Positions 1 through 7,375 are shown, numbered from the stretch's first letter. The stretch is 12,797 nucleotides of DNA from Candidatus Woesearchaeota archaeon (GCA_026394935.1 JAPLZR010000021.1:1-12797), one strand, 5' to 3'. Numbers and translations are program-made. Notes: generated by a model not told the origin, from the sequence alone.

Positions 1-1070
1 GTCATTTCGTAGCTCCATCCGATGGATGTTAAGAAATTAATTAGTACGAACAGTGCTCTTTTTCTTCCGTCTTTTAGTCCTTGTGATATTAGTTGTACGC
101 ATGGTGGGAAGTATTGTTCTGGTACTGCTTCTGTTATTGGTTCGTATTCTTTTTTCGCTGTTAGTTCTTTTAGTTCTTGTGGTGTTTCCTGGCTTGTTTT
201 GTAGTCGAATGCGTTTACTATGAGTTTTCTGGCTTCTCCTGGAATTATTTGGGTCCTGTCCAAATACATTAATTTCGGTATTACTTTTTCCGGTGTTGCG
301 TCTTTTTTGTTAAACGTGAGTATTTCTTCTGGTTTTATTACTACGCTGACTAGTCCTGATTTTTCATTCAAAGAATATGGCATTCTGTATAGGTGTCTTG
401 TTGCTATCAATATTGTATCTATTGATAGTACAGAAAACGCGTCTAGTTGTCCGTTTTTTACTATTTCGCTTACTGTTTTCCTTATTTTCTCTGCTATTCT
501 TGCAGGTCCGTCCTGCAATAATCTTTGTGCCAGCGGCTCTTTTATCATTGCTTGTAGGTACATTGCTATTTTTCTTGGTCCGTCTGGGAATGAGTCTTTG
601 ATTGGTTTGCCGTTGACTGTTTCTGGGAATGCTTCGTATGGGACTCCTATGTGGAATCCGTGGTTTCCTGAGAATTTTACAGAAGTGTTTTTGATGCCGT
701 GGTGTTGCAGTGCTTGCACAATCAAGTCAGCAGCAATTTTGGAGTATTCTAGTTCTGGGCAGTCTATGTCGAGTATGAGGTCCCATCCTATTCGTAAATT
801 GTTCAAGTCTTCTGGTTTTGCTCCTGTTGTGACTTGTAATGGGTTGTTCCATAGTTCCTCAGAACAATGAAAGCTTGTTGCTCCTGTTTTTACTGCTTCA
901 AGCACGTCTTTTGGATATTTTAGTACGTCTGGTCTTTTGCCGTATCCTGTTCCGCCGTAGCTTACTGCTACTTCTTTGTGGTCTGCTGATTGGATTAGTG
1001 CTTGTTGTATTTCTGCTCTTTTGTAGTATTTGAGCAGTGTGCTTATGTGTATTTGTTTGTAATCCCCCAT
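1..1070 (-). CDS. Fused archaeal DNA primase PriS-PriL (partial, 3' end outside window)
   Basis: Makes RNA/DNA primers for replication. I translated 356 residues from ATG at 1068-1070; the reading frame runs off the window start. The PriS catalytic core is visible: a DxD pair (LILDIDC, D101 and D103), the SGNHGFH motif (134-140), a third acidic position in LSID (D218), and RHLYRMPYSL just after it. The chain then continues past the normal PriS end, and near 321-350 reads YFPPCVQLISQGLKDGRKR, which resembles the start of the PriL iron-sulfur domain (C324 would be the first cluster ligand). This is the single-chain arrangement known from Nanoarchaeum equitans. About 100 or more residues, with the other cluster cysteines, should lie beyond the edge. 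It appears leaderless: a TATA element lies about 27 bp upstream, shared with the divergent Toprim gene. The primase call is secure; the fusion call depends on the unseen C-terminus. Confidence 0.88.
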   Translation of the reverse strand, partial: MGDYKQIHISTLLKYYKRAEIQQALIQSADHKEVAVSYGGTGYGKRPDVLKYPKDVLEAVKTGATSFHCSEELWNNPLQVTTGAKPEDLNNLRIGWDLILDIDCPELEYSKIAADLIVQALQHHGIKNTSVKFSGNHGFHIGVPYEAFPETVNGKPIKDSFPDGPRKIAMYLQAMIKEPLAQRLLQDGPARIAEKIRKTVSEIVKNGQLDAFSVLSIDTILIATRHLYRMPYSLNEKSGLVSVVIKPEEILTFNKKDATPEKVIPKLMYLDRTQIIPGEARKLIVNAFDYKTSQETPQELKELTAKKEYEPITEAVPEQYFPPCVQLISQGLKDGRKRALFVLINFLTSIGWSYEM

Positions 1071-1090
1071 ACTGTTGTTGTTGTTCCAAG

Positions 1091-1102
1091 AATTTATATA
1101 AC
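1091..1102. promoter_or_regulatory. Shared, bidirectional TATA element for primase and Toprim genes
   Basis: The sequence AATTTATATAAC reads as a good TATA box on both strands (reverse: GTTATATAAATT). Its centre is about 27 bp from the primase ATG (1070, minus) and about 26 bp from the Toprim ATG (1123, plus). No Shine-Dalgarno sequence lies before either ATG. Archaeal TBP/TFB start about 25 bp downstream of the TATA centre, so both mRNAs would be leaderless. Orientation would be set by the flanking BRE bases. Confidence 0.6.
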
Positions 1103-1122
1103 TTGCGTGGTTGTCTGGTGGG

Positions 1123-1470
1123 ATGGCTGTTGAGGAATCTGAGCAAATCAAAGAGTTGCTTGAAGAGATTAAGCAGAAGAATCTTTTAGTGATTGTAGAG
1201 GGCATAAAGGATGTTCGCGCTTTGAATGCTCTTGGAATAGTGAATGTTATGTCGTTGAAGAAGCCGTTGTTTGCTGTGGTGGAAGATGTTGCTTTCAAAG
1301 AAAAAGAGGTTGTTCTTTTGACTGATCTTGATGATGAGGGTAAAAAGCTTTATCACGAGTTATCTGTTAATCTGCAGAAGTTTGGTGTTAAAATTAATAA
1401 TCATTTGAGGGAGTTTCTTTTCAAGACTCAGTTGCGCCAGATTGAGGGTTTGGCAACATATCTTGCATGA
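1123..1470 (+). CDS. Small archaeal Toprim-domain protein (RNase M5/UPF0292-like)
   Basis: A 115-residue protein that is essentially one Toprim domain, the Mg-dependent fold shared by DnaG primases, topoisomerases, RNase M5 and OLD nucleases. The catalytic glutamate is in LVIVEGIKD (E26) and the DxD motif in LLTDLDDEGKK (D68, D70), so both acidic clusters are intact. I start it at ATG 1123 rather than the upstream TTG at 1111, because the TATA box lies about 26 bp from that ATG and would give a leaderless mRNA. It is divergent from the primase, and its 3' end overlaps the original end of the convergent lipoprotein gene by 50 bp. Small single-Toprim proteins are common in archaea, but their substrate is poorly defined; a nuclease acting on structured RNA or DNA is the usual suggestion. 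The location next to primase hints at replication or RNA processing but does not prove it. Confidence 0.85.
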   Translation: MAVEESEQIKELLEEIKQKNLLVIVEGIKDVRALNALGIVNVMSLKKPLFAVVEDVAFKEKEVVLLTDLDDEGKKLYHELSVNLQKFGVKINNHLREFLFKTQLRQIEGLATYLA

Positions 1471-2123
1471 CGATTTCCACTTCGCATTGGTCGTATACTG
1501 TTTTTTTGGTTGTTTTGATGTATTCTAGCGCGTCTGCGAATGGCGGGTTGTAGAATTTTGGTCTTTCCTTGTTCGCGCCTATTTGTGCTCTCATTTCTTC
1601 GTTCTGTAACACCTTGTCCAAACACCTTGTCCATGAGTATTGTGAAGTTTTTCCATGCAGCGTATGATGAGTAGTATAGTCCTAGTGATTTCGCGATTAC
1701 TTTTGAGTTTCTGCAGTCTATTTCTTGTGCTGGCGTGAGTGTTTTTCCTATTCTTGTCATGTTGATTGTGCCGTTTTCTCCTACTTTTAGCATTAGGTAG
1801 TATGCGAGTTGTGATTTGAGCATTTGTACTCGTGCATCAACTAAATCTAAAACGAGTGTGTCATTTTTTTCTGAGAGTCTATCTCTTAAAAACATCATGT
1901 TTGCAGTCCAGGGTTCTATGGCTTTTACTTGTATCATGTTTGCTGGTATGCTTTCTTCGTGCCAGCTGGTGTTTAGTTCAAGGTCGAGTTTTGCGAATTG
2001 TTCGAGTACTGCTGCTTTGTTTACGTCTGTTATGTTTGCGGGTGTTGTTTTTTGTATTGGTTTTTCAACTGTCTGGCATGCTGCCAGGCAAATCAGCAGT
2101 AGTACGCATAGTATTTTTTTCAT
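1421..2123 (-). pseudogene. Frameshifted lipoprotein gene (13-bp tandem duplication)
   Basis: The product begins MKKILCVLLLICLAACQT, a lipoprotein signal peptide with lipobox LAAC (Cys16), so the mature protein would be anchored outside the membrane. About 150 further residues are mainly helical with no domain I recognise. Near residue 163 the frame breaks: the 13-bp unit at 1608-1620 is repeated exactly at 1621-1633. Read as is, the frame continues to a stop at 1428 through an Arg/Asn/Gln-rich tail (TERRNESTNRREQG) typical of a wrong frame. Removing one copy joins LMDKV directly to LQNEEMRAQIG, giving a 229-residue protein that ends at the TGA at 1421-1423. I start it at ATG 2121-2123; a TATA-like AATTTAAAA about 29 bp upstream suggests a leaderless mRNA. 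It could be a true recent mutation, a slippage-prone on/off switch, or a sequencing or assembly error. Confidence 0.75.
1608..1633. repeat. Perfect 13-bp tandem duplication causing frameshift
   Basis: AACACCTTGTCCA occurs twice head to tail (1608-1620 and 1621-1633) with no mismatch. Because 13 is not a multiple of three, it shifts the lipoprotein reading frame. The lack of any divergence between copies points to a very recent event. Confidence 0.95.
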
Positions 2124-2199
2124 GATTCTTGCTGGTATCAGCTCCTCTTTTAAATTTTGTGAAAGTGCAGTATGGTTTTGGGATCTTGGAGTCATAACC

Positions 2200-2207
2200 T
2201 TTATAAA
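2200..2207 (+). promoter_or_regulatory. TATA box of htpX
   Basis: TTTATAAA is centred about 27 bp before the htpX ATG at 2231, which implies a leaderless transcript. The AAAAGGA just before the ATG would then lie upstream of the transcription start and not act as a ribosome-binding site. Confidence 0.6.
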
Positions 2208-2230
2208 CGCGGTATATCAGAAAAGGACGT

Positions 2231-3067
2231 ATGTGGAATCAGGTTAAGACTGTTTTATTGCTTGGTATGATGTCTGGTTTAGTTCTTGCTGTGGGTTTTT
2301 TCTTCGGTGGCAAAACTGGTTTGGTTTTCGCTCTTGTCTTGTCTGTTTTGATGAATTTTGGAATGTTTTTCTGGTCTCATAAGCTTGTTTTGGCTATGTA
2401 TCGTGCAAGGCCTGCTTTAAAGAGCGAGTATCCTCATATTCACAGGCTTGTTGAGGAGATTTCTCGTAAAGTTGGTCTTCCTAAGCCTGCTTTGTACATT
2501 ATTCCTACTGAGACTCCTAATGCTTTTGCTACTGGACCAAGCCCTAAAAAAGCGGTTGTTGCTTGTACTGATGGCATTTTGAAATTGTTGGATGATAATG
2601 AGTTGAAGGGCGTATTGGCTCACGAGCTTTCTCATATTAAGAATCGTGATATGCTTGTTTCCACTATTGCTGCAACTATGGCTGCTGTTATTTCTACTGT
2701 TGCGCGTATTGCCATGTTTTCCGGCGTTAGTGGTGACCGTGATAGGGGTGTGCATCCTCTTGCATTGCTTTTGCTTGTTATTGTGACTCCTATTGCTGCT
2801 TTGCTGATTCAGCTAGCCATCTCTCGTTCCCGTGAATATTTGGCTGATGAGAGTGCTGCAAGGACTGTTAGGGATTCTCGTGGTCTCGCGAGTGCTTTGA
2901 GTAAGTTGGAGAGTGGTTGCAAGGCAAACCCGTTGAGAATGGGCAATCCTACTACGAGTTCTTTGTTTATCGTTAACCCTTTTACTGCTAAAGGTCTTGT
3001 TTCTCTGTTCAGCACTCACCCATCGACTGAGCTCAGAATTGCGCGTTTGAATAAATTGAAGTTTTAG
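2231..3067 (+). CDS. htpX: HtpX-like M48 membrane zinc metalloprotease
   Basis: A 278-residue integral-membrane protease of the M48B family, which degrades misfolded membrane proteins. Two hydrophobic segments lie at the N-terminus (about 8-28 and 30-52), followed by the zinc motif in [15 protein letters not shown] (HExxH near residue 135). Two more membrane segments come next (about 150-170 and 178-198). The third zinc ligand should be the Glu of [12 protein letters not shown]. The C-terminal half ends with [14 protein letters not shown], the usual HtpX closing motif. Length and order match the family, and no key residue is missing. Start chosen at ATG 2231 from the TATA spacing. The stop codon overlaps that of the convergent metK gene in the four-base TTAG at 3064-3067. 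All 15 isoleucines use ATT or ATC (my count), unlike the minus-strand genes. Confidence 0.95.
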   Translation: MWNQVKTVLLLGMMSGLVLAVGFFFGGKTGLVFALVLSVLMNFGMFFWSHKLVLAMYRARPALKSEYPHIHRLVEEISRKVGLPKPALYIIPTETPNAFATGPSPKKAVVACTDGILKLLDDNELKGVLAHELSHIKNRDMLVSTIAATMAAVISTVARIAMFSGVSGDRDRGVHPLALLLLVIVTPIAALLIQLAISRSREYLADESAARTVRDSRGLASALSKLESGCKANPLRMGNPTTSSLFIVNPFTAKGLVSLFSTHPSTELRIARLNKLKF

Positions 3068-4224
3068 CGAGTCACCAATAATTCTGCTTTTTTTCTGAGT
3101 ATTATTGCTTTGTCTGTTTGCTCCCATGGAAGTTCTTCTTTTCCAAAGTGTCCGTAGCATGTTGTTTTTCTGTATATTGGTCTTTTTAGCTGGAATGCGT
3201 CTATGATTTGTTTTGGTTTTATGGGGAATTGCTTGTAGACTAGTTCTGCAAGTTTTTCCTCGTCGATTTTTCCTGTGCCGAATGTGTTTACGTGTATGCT
3301 GACCGGTGCTGCCATTCCTATTGCGTATGCGAGTTGTACTTCGCATTTGTCTGCGAGTCCTGCTGCTACGATGTTTTTGGCTATGTATCTTGCCGCGTAT
3401 GCTCCGCTTCTGTCTACTTTGCTTGGGTCTTTTCCTGAGAATGCTCCTCCTCCGTGTCTTCCCATTCCTCCATAAGTGTCAACAATAATCTTCCTGCCCG
3501 TCACCCCTGCATCAGCGTATGGTCCTCCTTTGACAAACCTGCCTGTTGGGTTTGTTAGTATTTTGCTGTTTTCATCCAGCCATTTTCCGCATACAGGGGT
3601 TATTACTTTTGCGATGATGTCTTTTCTGAGGATGTTTTGGTCGGTTCCTTCGTCGTGTTGTGATGAGACAAGCACGGTGTCGACTCTGACTGGCTTGTCT
3701 TTTTCGTATTCTATTGTGACTTGTGTTTTTCCGTCAGGTCCGAGGTAGGGTATTAGTCCTGTTTTTCTTGCATATGCTAGTCTTTGTGCCAGTTTGTGTG
3801 CGAGTGTTATTGGGAGCGGCATTAATTCTGGTGTTTCGTTTGTTGCGTATCCGAACATCATTCCTTGGTCTCCTGCTCCTTGTTCTTTTTGTGTTGTTGA
3901 ATCCACTCCTTGTGCGATGTCAGGGCTTTGTTTTTCTATGTGTACAAGAATGGCGCACGTATCTGCGTCTATTCCGTAGCTTGACTTCGTGTAGCCTATT
4001 TCTCTGAGGACTTCTCTGGCGATTGGGGGTATGTCCAGTTGCGCTTTTGTTGTGACTTCTCCTGCAACTACAATCATCCCTGTTTTTGTCAGGCATTCTA
4101 TTGCTATTCTGCTTTCCGGGTCTTGTCTTAGTGCTGTGTCCAGTATTGCATCGCTTACCTGGTCGCAGATTTTGTCTGGGTGCCCTTCTGTCACGGATTC
4201 TGATGTGAATAATGTTCTTGTCAT
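3064..4224 (-). CDS. metK: S-adenosylmethionine synthetase, bacterial type
   Basis: Makes S-adenosylmethionine from ATP and methionine (EC 2.5.1.6). The 386-residue chain matches bacterial/eukaryotic MetK along its whole length: [22 protein letters not shown] at the N-terminus (GHPDK 14-18), the GAGDQG signature (116-121) followed by [15 protein letters not shown], and [19 protein letters not shown] (from 258). Archaea usually carry the very divergent archaeal MAT family instead, so this version suggests acquisition from bacteria (inference). Unlike most genes here it has a clear Shine-Dalgarno, GAGGTGA at 4231-4237 (minus strand), 6 nt before the ATG. A TATA-like stretch lies near 4262-4270. 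It is divergent from the HTH-CBS regulator, with only 102 bp between the two start codons, so that regulator is a candidate controller. No SAM riboswitch fits the short leader. Confidence 0.97.
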   Translation of the reverse strand: MTRTLFTSESVTEGHPDKICDQVSDAILDTALRQDPESRIAIECLTKTGMIVVAGEVTTKAQLDIPPIAREVLREIGYTKSSYGIDADTCAILVHIEKQSPDIAQGVDSTTQKEQGAGDQGMMFGYATNETPELMPLPITLAHKLAQRLAYARKTGLIPYLGPDGKTQVTIEYEKDKPVRVDTVLVSSQHDEGTDQNILRKDIIAKVITPVCGKWLDENSKILTNPTGRFVKGGPYADAGVTGRKIIVDTYGGMGRHGGGAFSGKDPSKVDRSGAYAARYIAKNIVAAGLADKCEVQLAYAIGMAAPVSIHVNTFGTGKIDEEKLAELVYKQFPIKPKQIIDAFQLKRPIYRKTTCYGHFGKEELPWEQTDKAIILRKKAELLVTR

Positions 4225-4261
4225 ATCATATCACCTCGCGTTTTTTATTCATCGCTTCTGC

Positions 4262-4270
4262 TATTAATAT
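4262..4270 (-). promoter_or_regulatory. Probable TATA box of metK
   Basis: On the minus strand this reads ATATTAATA, preceded by a purine-rich BRE-like CAAAAG. A start about 25 bp downstream would give a leader of roughly 15 nt that just contains the GAGGTGA ribosome-binding site (4231-4237). Confidence 0.5.
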
Positions 4271-4283
4271 TCTTTTGACAGAA

Positions 4284-4308
4284 TTATTCCGAAAGGAATA
4301 AATATTCC
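4284..4308. promoter_or_regulatory. Three-half-site operator overlapping the HTH-CBS promoter
   Basis: Three alternating copies of one hexamer: TATTCC (4285-4290), GGAATA (4295-4300), TATTCC (4303-4308). Left and middle copies extend to TTATTCC-GAAA-GGAATAA, a perfect 7-bp inverted repeat; middle and right form GGAATA-AA-TATTCC. The AATAAATATT inside (4297-4306) sits about 26 bp before ATG 4327 and is the likely TATA box of the regulator gene. A protein bound here would block TBP there and lie just upstream of the metK promoter elements. The natural candidate binder is the HTH-CBS protein itself (inference). Confidence 0.6.
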
Positions 4309-4326
4309 TATGTGCTATGTTCGGTT

Positions 4327-4854
4327 ATGGAATTGAAAAATATACGGCCTGCCCGTTTGCGTTTGGGTATTACGCAGGCAGGGCTTGCTGGTGTTGCGGG
4401 TGTTTCCCAGTCTGTTATTGCAAAGATTGAGTCTGGCCGCATTGATCCGAGTTATACTATTGCTCGGCGTATTTTTTCTGCTCTTGAGCAGAAAAGATTG
4501 GCTGATTCGCCAAAAGCGCTTGACGTTATGCATCCTGGTGTTATTTCTGTCAAGCCTTCAGATTCGGTTGCTGATGCTGTTGCGTTGATGCGCAGGTATT
4601 CTATTTCTCAGTTGCCGGTGATAGATGAGCGGATTGTTGGCTTGATTAGCGAGGCTACGATTCTGTCTCATACAAACTGTTTGCGCCAGAAGGTCGGTGG
4701 CATCATGGAGGCTTCTCCTCCTACTGTTCCTGCGAATGCGGATTTTATTGTGGTGTCAGGTTTATTGCAGCATTATCCGATTGTTCTTGTTGTTGAGAAG
4801 GGTGTGCTTGTTGGTCTTATTACGAAATCAGATATTATTTGTGCTCTTGCTTAA
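4327..4854 (+). CDS. XRE-type HTH regulator with paired CBS domains
   Basis: A 175-residue predicted transcription regulator. Residues 1-55 form an XRE/Cro-type helix-turn-helix (RLRLGITQAGLAGVAGVSQSVIAKIESGRIDPS). Two CBS domains follow: about 68-117 (DVMHPGVISVKPSDSVADAVALM, ending PVIDERIVGLISEATIL) and 125-175 (IMEASPPTVPANADF, ending GVLVGLITKSDII). CBS pairs bind adenosyl ligands such as AMP, ATP or S-adenosylmethionine; the archaeal CBS protein MJ0100 binds SAM. HTH-CBS proteins of this layout are widespread in archaea. Its position divergent from SAM synthetase makes a SAM- or adenylate-responsive role plausible but unproven. I start at ATG 4327, because the TATA-like stretch is about 26 bp upstream; a GTG at 4312 in the same frame is less likely. 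The stop shares TTAA (4851-4854) with the convergent hef gene. Autorepression is suggested by the inverted repeats over its promoter. Confidence 0.9.
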   Translation: MELKNIRPARLRLGITQAGLAGVAGVSQSVIAKIESGRIDPSYTIARRIFSALEQKRLADSPKALDVMHPGVISVKPSDSVADAVALMRRYSISQLPVIDERIVGLISEATILSHTNCLRQKVGGIMEASPPTVPANADFIVVSGLLQHYPIVLVVEKGVLVGLITKSDIICALA

Positions 4855-7025
4855 TTGTACGGTCTTGTTGCGATTTCTTTTACCTGTTTTGCGATCTTTT
4901 CTCCTACTCCTGTGACTTTCAGTAATTCTTCTTCTGTTGCTGTGAATACTTTTTCCACGCTTCCAAAGCAGATCAATAATTCTTTTGCCAGGTTTGGTCC
5001 TACGCTTGGCAGTGCGCTTACAATGTATTCTTGTTGTTCTTTTGTCGTCATTGGTTTTCTGTCTGCGTGTGGTGAGAAGTCTTTTTTGTCTTCTTGTTCT
5101 CGTTTTGCAATCGTTAAAAGCAATGCTGCGCTGTCTTTTTCGTCTTTTGTGTATATTATTGGTATTCCGTAGCTTATCGCGATAGTGCTTAGCATTCCTC
5201 GTATGGCATTCGGGTGCACGTTTCTTGCAGTGTACAGGTCTTGTGTTCCTTGTATTATTATTAATGGTCTTTCATAGCTTTTTTTGAGTGTTTTCAGTTG
5301 TTCTAATAATCGTCCGTCTATTATGCTGTCGACAAAATCACTTACAGTCTTTAATTCCACTCCTGCTCTTGCGCTCAGGACATAGTCTGCGCATTGTAGC
5401 ATTTCGAGTTTTACTGCTATTCCTAGTTCTACGAGTTCTTTTACTGTTCCTGTGCTTTTTTCTCTGTAATCAGCAAATATCTTGACATTGTTGTCAAAGT
5501 TCTGGAGTGTCGGCTGTTTTGGCGCGAGTTTTGTTGTCAGTTCTTTGCGCATATTTTCCAGAATACGCACCATTTTGTTTTCTTTGTGTTTTGCGCTCCA
5601 GAGGTATGCTTCGTCTCTTGTTCCTTTTGTTACGAATATTGTGACTTTTCCTTTTTCTTGTCTTCCTGTTCTTCCTCTTCTTTGTATGTGTCTTATCGCG
5701 CTTGGTATCGGTTCATAAAACACTACCAAATCCACTTTTGGTATGTCCAGTCCTTCTTCTGCCACGCTTGTGGCTATCAGGATGTTGAACAGTCCGTCTC
5801 TGAACATGTCGAGCATTTCTGCTTGTTGTTTTTGGCTTAGTCCTGTTCCTTCTTTTTTTGCCTGTCCTACGAATACTTTTGCGAGCGCTCCTTGGTTTTT
5901 GTTGAGTTCTTCTGACAGTTTGACTGCTGTGTCTCTGTATTGTGTGAACAAAATTATTTTTGTCAGCTTGTTTTGTTGGAGTTCTTTTGTTACGTATTCT
6001 ACTAGTGCTCCTACTTTTGGGTGTTCCGGCAGTTTTTGTGAGAGAATGAATGCGCTTTTGAATGCAAGGTCTGCTGTCAGATTCCTGACTGCTTTTATTT
6101 TGCTGCTTTCTGCTTGTTCGTATAATCCCTCGAAATATTTGTTGAGTGATGCAACTGTTTGCGTTTCCAGCAGTTCTTGTGCGTGTTGTGCTTTGATGAT
6201 TTCTGCTAGCAGGCTTATTGCTTTCATCGCTTCATAGTCTTTTTCTCCTGCGGCAATCTTCGCGTGCAGTTCTGCCTGCAGCATTAGTAGTTCTTTTTTG
6301 GACAGGAATGTGCCTTTTATTCCGTGTTGTTTTAGTTGTTCTGTCTTGCTTTTTATGCATTGTTGCAGGAGGTGTTGTACTTTTTTGAATTCTTCTGGCA
6401 GGTCTACGTTTTTCCATTCTATGTCTATTGGTTGTATGTATGGTTCTACGTCCGGGTCTTTTTCTGTTCTTATTTCAACTGCTTCTATGCCTAGGTTGTT
6501 GCATACTTCTTCTATTGTTGCCGTGTCGCTTCCCGGGCTTGCTGTCAGCGCGAGTATTCTTGGCCAGTCTGCTTTTCTTTGGTATTGTTTTGCTAGAAAC
6601 ACGTAGCTGTAGTCTCCTGTTGCCCGGTGTGCTTCGTCAAATACCAGTAGGCTGACTTTTGAGATGTCTATTTTGTTTCCGATGATGTCGTTTTCAAGTC
6701 CTTGTGGTGTTGAGAAGATGATTTGTGCTGTTTGCCAGGTTTCCACTCTTTTTTCTGGTGCGACTTCTCCTGTGAACAGTGCGAATTTGTCTTCCGGCAG
6801 TTCTAATATTTTTTTGAATGTTGTTAGGTGTTGTTCTGCTAATGGTTTTGTTGGTGCCAGGATGAGTATTTTTGATTGAGGGTATTGTTTTAGTCTTTGC
6901 GCTGTCAGTAATACTGCTATTCCTGTTTTTCCCATGCCTGTCGGCAGTACTGCCAAAGTGTTTTTCATTACCGCAGTGGCGAATATTGTCTCTTGGTATA
7001 ATCTCGGCGTGAACCCCCTTAGCAT
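4851..7025 (-). CDS. hef: Hef-type helicase/ERCC4 nuclease (XPF/FANCM family)
   Basis: A 724-residue fork- and flap-processing enzyme. The superfamily 2 helicase is complete: LPTGMGKT (27-34), DEAH (130-133), LTASPG (160-165), FTQYRDT (360-366) and HIQRRGRTGRQ (446-456). An ERCC4/XPF nuclease domain spans about 513-645 (FADYREKS, D519; DFVDSIIDGRL; RNVHPNAIRG), and tandem helix-hairpin-helix motifs lie at about 666-720 (LPSVGPNLAKELL, VTGVGEKIAKQV). The nuclease signature, normally GD...ERKxxxD, reads CADY...VELKTVSD: the acidic residues and Lys (D547, E557, K559, D563) are kept, but Gly is Ala and Arg is Leu558. The start at ATG 7023-7025 is supported by a TATA-like TTAAATA about 27 bp upstream, overlapping the stop of the preceding membrane-protein gene. 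The helicase-to-HhH layout and length match euryarchaeal Hef (about 760 residues); whether the altered motif still cuts is unknown. Confidence 0.96.
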   Translation of the reverse strand: MLRGFTPRLYQETIFATAVMKNTLAVLPTGMGKTGIAVLLTAQRLKQYPQSKILILAPTKPLAEQHLTTFKKILELPEDKFALFTGEVAPEKRVETWQTAQIIFSTPQGLENDIIGNKIDISKVSLLVFDEAHRATGDYSYVFLAKQYQRKADWPRILALTASPGSDTATIEEVCNNLGIEAVEIRTEKDPDVEPYIQPIDIEWKNVDLPEEFKKVQHLLQQCIKSKTEQLKQHGIKGTFLSKKELLMLQAELHAKIAAGEKDYEAMKAISLLAEIIKAQHAQELLETQTVASLNKYFEGLYEQAESSKIKAVRNLTADLAFKSAFILSQKLPEHPKVGALVEYVTKELQQNKLTKIILFTQYRDTAVKLSEELNKNQGALAKVFVGQAKKEGTGLSQKQQAEMLDMFRDGLFNILIATSVAEEGLDIPKVDLVVFYEPIPSAIRHIQRRGRTGRQEKGKVTIFVTKGTRDEAYLWSAKHKENKMVRILENMRKELTTKLAPKQPTLQNFDNNVKIFADYREKSTGTVKELVELGIAVKLEMLQCADYVLSARAGVELKTVSDFVDSIIDGRLLEQLKTLKKSYERPLIIIQGTQDLYTARNVHPNAIRGMLSTIAISYGIPIIYTKDEKDSAALLLTIAKREQEDKKDFSPHADRKPMTTKEQQEYIVSALPSVGPNLAKELLICFGSVEKVFTATEEELLKVTGVGEKIAKQVKEIATRPYN

Positions 7026-7054
7026 GATTTGTCGTAATTAGAAAGCGTATTTAA

Positions 7055-7375
7055 TTATATCGTCCTGATTATTTTCTTGGCGTGCAGGTAGTATCCTGCC
7101 AGTATTCCTGCGAGCAGGATGAATGATATTATGCGTATGTTTGCCCATATTCCTCCGAGCAGGAATCCGAGGAAGAATGCCATGATTATCAAAAATAGTG
7201 CGATGTTTTCGCTTTTTCTTAGTTTGTACCACATTCTTCCAAAGAATAGTCCCATTAGGAAGCAGACTGTGTAAAGTATGAGTGCGTTGCCTGAGAATAT
7301 TGCCATGATTAGTCCTATTATTAGGAATGCGAATGCAATGAGTTCTGGCCAGTCCAGTAGCAGGTTGATATCCAT
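7055..7375 (-). CDS. Small integral membrane protein, unknown function
   Basis: A 106-residue very hydrophobic protein with about four predicted membrane segments (roughly 10-27, 30-47, 58-76 and 80-97), separated by short charged loops such as MWYKLRKSEN and ending HAKKIIRTI. I do not recognise a family. Its ATG follows the stop codon of the S2P-like gene directly (TAA then ATG, no spacer). The last codons of that gene (TGGTGG) supply a G-rich stretch that could act as ribosome-binding site, so the two are almost certainly translationally coupled. The gap to hef downstream is 29 bp. The coupling suggests a partner of the S2P-like membrane protein, for example a subunit or an accessory membrane anchor; that is inference only. 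Confidence 0.8.
   Translation of the reverse strand: MDINLLLDWPELIAFAFLIIGLIMAIFSGNALILYTVCFLMGLFFGRMWYKLRKSENIALFLIIMAFFLGFLLGGIWANIRIISFILLAGILAGYYLHAKKIIRTI

Noticed and set aside
220..870. Long plus-strand open frame opposite the primase
   Set aside because: Its product is Ser/Phe/Leu-rich with no motif and lies antisense to a clearly recognisable primase. Minus-strand genes here are A-rich and contain few complementary stops, so such shadows are expected.
1428..2195. Uninterrupted 255-residue reading of the lipoprotein region as a normal gene
   Set aside because: The C-terminal third is out of frame after the 13-bp duplication, and the 24 residues before MKKILCV precede a proper lipoprotein signal peptide and the TATA-predicted start.
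3476..4267. Plus-strand open frames opposite metK
   Set aside because: Low-complexity Ser/Leu/Val/Phe products antisense to conserved MetK motifs.
4225..4326. SAM riboswitch in the metK leader
   Set aside because: The predicted leader is only about 15 nt, and the repeats further upstream are short DNA inverted repeats over a promoter, not a riboswitch fold.
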